Below, piece by piece: positions 31,353 through 35,875 of a DNA stretch of 35,875 bases. Position 1 is the stretch's first letter. Each line of letters starts with the position of its first letter. A program made the position numbers and the translations under genes. Below the pieces are notes generated by a model. That model saw only the letters and a program-made list of their open reading frames with translations, was not told the DNA's origin and did no database searches. Origin of the DNA: an uncultured Clostridia bacterium (GTDB lineage Bacteria > Bacillota > Clostridia > Oscillospirales > Butyricicoccaceae); contig CAMEZQ010000022.1 of the NCBI GenBank assembly GCA_945947915.1, forward strand, positions 1-35,875, given 5' to 3'.

Positions 31353-32799
31353 ATTCCGCGGCAGTCAGCTGCGGATAATAGGCCATGGGGTCTGTGGGCT
31401 GACCGTCGGCATATACCCAGAAAGCCAGACAGTCGCCGGTGGCCATGCCGGTCCTGCCGGCCGTGCCGATGGCCTGTCCGCCGGATACCCCATCGCCGGC
31501 CGCCACAGCCGCTTCTTTCAGATGACCGTAGGCCGTTTGCGTGCCGTCGCCGTGGTCGATGGTGACGGTATTGCCATACTCCGGATCAAAGGCCACCTCG
31601 GTCACGACGCCGCCGCGGGCCGCCAGAATATCCTTTTGGGCGGCGATGACCACATGGTCGCAGACCAGCTCCTGCCCCGTGACCGGATGGACACGCCGGC
31701 CGAAGGCGGCCGTGCAGATATTGCCGGCGGGACAGGGCCAATACCAGATCTCGGACGCCTGTGTTTCCGTACCGGCCGGCGCCGGCGCTTCCCGGTCGGT
31801 CTGGCTCAACCGGGCCGTGGGATCGGCCGTGAGAGCCGGAGATCCGCCCGATGCAAAAACAGCCGTAATGCAGCAGCAAAGCAGCAGAGCTGCCGCCGCC
31901 GTGGTCTTTGTGCAGGTTTTCATTTTCATAATCGCTTCAATTCGCGCCTCCAACGCGGTTTTGGAAAAGCCGCCGGAAAGCGGGACTTCTGCCCGGCCGG
32001 CCCGGGTCTCGGCCATAGCCAGCTGCGCCAGCGCATACCGGGCACGGCATCCGGGCCCCAGCTGCCGCAGGGCCGCCTGGTCGCAGGCCAGCTCCATATC
32101 CCTTTCGGCCAGCCCGTAAAGCAGCCAGACGGCCGGGTGGAACCAATAGACCGACAGAGTCAGCGCCAGCAGCGGCTTGAGCCACAGGTCGCCCCAACGG
32201 ATGTGGGCCGCCTCGTGGGCCAGGACACAGTCGAGCATGCCTTCCCGATCCCAATCGGCTTCGCAGGGCAGCAGGATGACCGGCCGCACCAGCCCGTAGG
32301 TGATGGGCGAGGCGATTTCCCGGCTCTGCCGCACCCGGATGATCCGCCGGATGGTCCTGGCCTGTTGCCAGTTTTCCACGCCGGGGATCTCCGCCGGCGC
32401 GGCGCCGGCAAACCGCAGGCGGCCCCGCAGATAGGCCAGCAGGAAAAAGCCTGCCATCACCGCGGCGCCCCACAGCCAGACCCGGAACAGGATCCCCTGC
32501 CCTGCCGCCAGGTCCGCCGCATCGACCTGTAAGGGCAGCACAGCCGCAGATCCGCCGGATACCGCCGGACCGGATACCGTGCCGGGCATCGCCTGTCCCG
32601 TGGACGGCAGGCGCCGCCATAGGCTCCAGATGCTCAGAGACCAGGCAGGCAGCCTGGGCAGCAGCAGGTGAACGGCCGCCGCACCCCAAAGGCATACGAA
32701 GGCCCTGCGCGGCAGCTTTCGACTCAGAAGCGCCCGTACCAGCACGATGACGCCGATGAGCAAAGCGCCGGTCAGGCTTCGCGCAAGCAGGCGGCTCAT
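31351..32799 (-). CDS. BlaR1-like M56 peptidase fused to a degenerate M23 domain
   Basis: 482 residues. The N-terminal 290 residues are a BlaR1/MecR1-type M56 metallopeptidase: membrane helices near 8-24, 33-48, 105-123 and 207-230, and the zinc motif HEAAH (195-199) with ELACD (236-240). After a further membrane helix (about 299-316) comes an extracellular M23/LytM-type domain (365-478). Its active site is degraded: the first zinc His and Asp positions are Cys380 and Val384, the HLH positions are Cys457 and Ala459, and only His426 in YGHL remains. It is thus likely a ligand-binding sensor, not a peptidase. The ATG overlaps the blaI-like stop (ATGA), so the two are co-translated. M56 members cleave their partner repressor on signal. 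Confidence 0.85.
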   Translation of the reverse strand: MSRLLARSLTGALLIGVIVLVRALLSRKLPRRAFVCLWGAAAVHLLLPRLPAWSLSIWSLWRRLPSTGQAMPGTVSGPAVSGGSAAVLPLQVDAADLAAGQGILFRVWLWGAAVMAGFFLLAYLRGRLRFAGAAPAEIPGVENWQQARTIRRIIRVRQSREIASPITYGLVRPVILLPCEADWDREGMLDCVLAHEAAHIRWGDLWLKPLLALTLSVYWFHPAVWLLYGLAERDMELACDQAALRQLGPGCRARYALAQLAMAETRAGRAEVPLSGGFSKTALEARIEAIMKMKTCTKTTAAAALLLCCCITAVFASGGSPALTADPTARLSQTDREAPAPAGTETQASEIWYWPCPAGNICTAAFGRRVHPVTGQELVCDHVVIAAQKDILAARGGVVTEVAFDPEYGNTVTIDHGDGTQTAYGHLKEAAVAAGDGVSGGQAIGTAGRTGMATGDCLAFWVYADGQPTDPMAYYPQLTAAE

Positions 32800-33164
32800 T
32801 GGACGTCGTCCAGCTGCCCGACCAGAGCCTTGAGCCGCGCGATCTCCTCCCGCGAAAGGCTCTCCCGGCTGAGCAGCGCCGCGAAAAGCTGGTCGGCGGC
32901 GCCGTCAAAGACCTTGTCGATCAATTCCCGCGCCGCGCTGCGCTGCACCTCGTCCCTGGCAAGCAAGGCGCGGCACTGAAAATGCGGTTCGGTGCGGGCG
33001 ATGGCCCCTTTGGCAATGCAGCGCTTGATCAGCGTGTAGGTCGTGTTGACGTTCCAGCCCACCTGCTCCTCCAGCCGCTGGGCGATGGCCCGGGCCGGCA
33101 AGTCGCCCTCTTTCCAGAGCACTTCCATGACTTTTCGTTCCGATTCCTGTAATTTGATCTCCAT
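32796..33164 (-). CDS. BlaI/MecI-family repressor
   Basis: 122 residues. Winged-helix repressor: the N-terminal 75 residues (LQESERKVMEVLWKEGDLPARAIAQRL, then WNVNTTYTLIKRCIAKGAIAR) are the BlaI/MecI/CopY DNA-binding domain, and the C-terminal helix (DQLFAALLSRESLSREEIARLKALV) is the dimerisation part. In BlaI proteins a bond in this region is cut by the M56 partner, releasing the promoter. GGAGGT precedes the ATG. No beta-lactamase or penicillin-binding protein gene is adjacent, so this pair probably controls something other than classical beta-lactam resistance, or acts elsewhere in the genome. The upstream region carries three copies of a candidate operator. Confidence 0.93.
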   Translation of the reverse strand: MEIKLQESERKVMEVLWKEGDLPARAIAQRLEEQVGWNVNTTYTLIKRCIAKGAIARTEPHFQCRALLARDEVQRSAARELIDKVFDGAADQLFAALLSRESLSREEIARLKALVGQLDDVQ

Positions 33165-33176
33165 GAAGGCACCTCC

Positions 33177-33251
33177 ATACGACAGCAGTCTTGTTGCAAC
33201 ATCTATATACTACCACAGTCTTATAAACTTGTCAATACGACTGTCGTAGTA
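33177..33251 (-). promoter_or_regulatory. Promoter and BlaI-like operators of the blaI-M56 pair
   Basis: On the minus strand TTGACA (33235-33230) and TAGTAT (33212-33207) at 17-base spacing. Operator 1, on the plus strand TACGACTGTCGTAGTA (33236-33251), contains the perfect 13-base palindrome TACGACTGTCGTA and abuts the -35. Operator 2 (33208-33223) matches its reverse complement at 14 of 16 positions and covers the -10. A third half-match, TACGACAG, lies at 33178-33185. The arrangement fits autorepression. Confidence 0.7.
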
Positions 33252-33286
33252 TAAAATCCGCCTGCCGGAAGAACTCCGGCAGGCGG
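33251..33286 (-). terminator. Terminator of hemW
   Basis: Perfect 11-bp stem CCGCCTGCCGG/CCGGCAGGCGG (33258-33268 and 33276-33286), followed on the minus strand by ATTTTAT. It shares its stem with the terminator at 8278-8318. Confidence 0.8.
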
Positions 33287-33298
33287 TGAATGGATAAC

Positions 33299-34459
33299 TT
33301 ATTCCTGATGTTCCAAAGCGTCCCCCAAAAGGTCGCCCAGAATGGCGTTGGAGACCAGAAAGCCCTTGGGTGTGAGATGCCAGCTGCCGTCGAAAACGGC
33401 GTAACCGGCCGGAACATATTTCTCCAGCCGGGCGGCATAAGGGGCAAAATCGGCTTCAAAACGCTTTTCAAAATACTCCGGATCGATGCCGGCGCAGGTG
33501 CGCAGCTTGAGCATGATATATTCGCCGCTGCGGCTCCAGTAGGCCAGCTCGTCCATATCGGCCACCACCGGCCGGCCCGAAAGCACCCCTTCGATATATC
33601 CCTCCACATCGGGACGGAAGGAAAAGCGCCGGCCGCCGTAAAAGCTGTGGGCGGCGCAGCCCAGGCCGAGGTATTCCGAAAGATCCCAATATTTGCTGTT
33701 GTGGCGGGAGATCCTGCCGTCCCGGGCAAAATTGGAGATCTCATACTGCCGGTAGCCCTTTTGGGCCAGGAAATCGACGGCGGCCAGATACATATCGGCC
33801 TGCAGGTCTTCCTCCGGCTGCTCGCAGCCCCGGGCGGCCAGCGGCGTGCCCGGCTCGACCTTGAGGCAGTAGCAGGAGATGTGGCTGGGCGCCAGCGCCG
33901 CCGTCTTTTCCAGCGTGTCCATCCAACCCTCCATGCGCTGGCCTTCCAGCGCGTAGATCAGATCGACCGAAATATTGTCGATATACTTTTTGGCCAGGCG
34001 GCAGGCCCGGGCCGCCTGTTCAAAGGTATGCAGCCGGCCCAGGGCGGCAAGCTCGCTGTCGTCGGCCGACTGGATGCCCATGGAGAGGCGGTTGACACCG
34101 GCGGCCCGCAGCTTTTTCAGCAGCTTTTCATCGACGCTTTCCGGATTGACCTCCACGGTGATCTCGGCGTCCCGGGTCAGCTCGACCCGCCGGCCGATCT
34201 CCCGCAGCAGCTTTTCGATGCGCCGGCCGCCGAAGACCGAGGGGGTGCCGCCGCCGATATAGACGGTATCGACCTTGGGGTGGGCATATTTGAAATAATC
34301 GGCCAGCTGGCCGGTGAGGGCGGCCAGATAGCGGTCCATCAGCTTGTCGTCGTATTTGCAGACGGAATAAAAATCGCAGTAGTCGCACTTGCGCTTACAG
34401 AAGGGAATATGGATGTAGATCCCCAGCGGCGCCGTGCCGCCCGCGGGAAACGTATGCAT
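33299..34459 (-). CDS. hemW: HemW-type radical SAM protein
   Basis: 386 residues. The radical SAM cluster motif CxxxCxxCxF is CKRKCDYCDF (Cys21, 25, 28), then YIGGGTPSVF, EVNPESV and GVNRLSMGIQS, then SVDLIYALEGQ, YEISNFARDG and YLGLGCAAHSF. HemW was long called oxygen-independent coproporphyrinogen oxidase, but the HemW group is a heme-binding chaperone; true HemN has a longer N-terminus. The start lies four bases after the lepA stop, with a GATGAGGAT site at the end of lepA, so the two genes form one transcript, the common lepA-hemW arrangement in Firmicutes. A terminator follows 13 bases after the stop. Confidence 0.92.
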   Translation of the reverse strand: MHTFPAGGTAPLGIYIHIPFCKRKCDYCDFYSVCKYDDKLMDRYLAALTGQLADYFKYAHPKVDTVYIGGGTPSVFGGRRIEKLLREIGRRVELTRDAEITVEVNPESVDEKLLKKLRAAGVNRLSMGIQSADDSELAALGRLHTFEQAARACRLAKKYIDNISVDLIYALEGQRMEGWMDTLEKTAALAPSHISCYCLKVEPGTPLAARGCEQPEEDLQADMYLAAVDFLAQKGYRQYEISNFARDGRISRHNSKYWDLSEYLGLGCAAHSFYGGRRFSFRPDVEGYIEGVLSGRPVVADMDELAYWSRSGEYIMLKLRTCAGIDPEYFEKRFEADFAPYAARLEKYVPAGYAVFDGSWHLTPKGFLVSNAILGDLLGDALEHQE

Positions 34460-34462
34460 GGC

Positions 34463-35875
<1,413 letters not shown>

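Noticed and set aside
31351..33164. Beta-lactam resistance operon
   Set aside because: The M56 protein lacks a penicillin-binding sensor and there is no beta-lactamase gene in view.

Overview
The window looks like chromosome from a high-GC, anaerobic, spore-forming-type Firmicute (Clostridia, probably Oscillospiraceae-like). Reasons: strong AGGAGG ribosome binding sites, TTGACA/TATAAT promoters with 17-base spacing, a clostridial-order rnfCDGEAB operon, an alpha2-type glycyl-tRNA synthetase, the lepA-hemW pair, and a BlaI/M56 regulatory pair. No tRNA, rRNA, CRISPR array, insertion sequence or prophage was seen. The genus assignment is inference; the gene calls rest on motifs read directly.

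Layout. 0-4.2 kb (+): end of an HxlR regulator, a UvrD-type helicase, a short peptide-deformylase-like protein and a PD-(D/E)XK-like nuclease candidate. 4.2-7.2 kb (-): a small vWA protein, an ArsC/Spx-like protein translationally linked to a macrodomain protein with an extra C-terminal helical domain, and a GNAT acetyltransferase. 7.4-12.5 kb (+): an ADP-ribosylglycohydrolase, a decayed histidine kinase, cardiolipin synthase, then a TROVE/DUF2828-like vWA protein preceded by a separately promoted, structured RNA candidate. 12.5-15 kb (-): a three-gene operon (HMA-like protein, 37-residue basic protein, DUF255 thioredoxin-like protein) behind a leader that can fold as a three-way junction. 15-22 kb (+): ribokinase, a 58-residue conserved-looking protein, Fe-S aldo/keto reductase, a vWA protein with a damaged MIDAS, GlyRS and an aminotransferase. 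22.3-24.8 kb (-): a cytidylate-kinase-like protein and an M3 oligoendopeptidase. 25-31.3 kb (+): rnfCDGEAB and a DUF4015 glycosidase-like membrane protein. 31.3-35.9 kb (-): M56 antirepressor with a degenerate M23 domain, its BlaI repressor with operator repeats, hemW, and most of lepA, which is cut by the window edge.

Functional themes. Energy metabolism is represented by the Rnf complex, an ion-pumping ferredoxin:NAD oxidoreductase. Protein quality and translation are represented by GlyRS, LepA, a deformylase-like protein and oligoendopeptidase. Two separate enzymes of ADP-ribose removal (macrodomain and DraG/ARH) sit 1.1 kb apart and are divergently transcribed, with no ADP-ribosyltransferase in view. 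Three vWA proteins occur within 15 kb.

The most interesting items for follow-up are: (1) the structured RNA with mutually exclusive helices at about 10821-10972, directly upstream of the TROVE-like gene; (2) a 12-bp inverted repeat at 4954-5007 that could terminate read-through and hide the vWA gene's ribosome binding site while leaving transcripts from an internal promoter free; (3) the BlaI/M56 pair, whose sensor domain is an M23 fold that has lost its zinc ligands; (4) the three-way-junction leader at 14958-15011.
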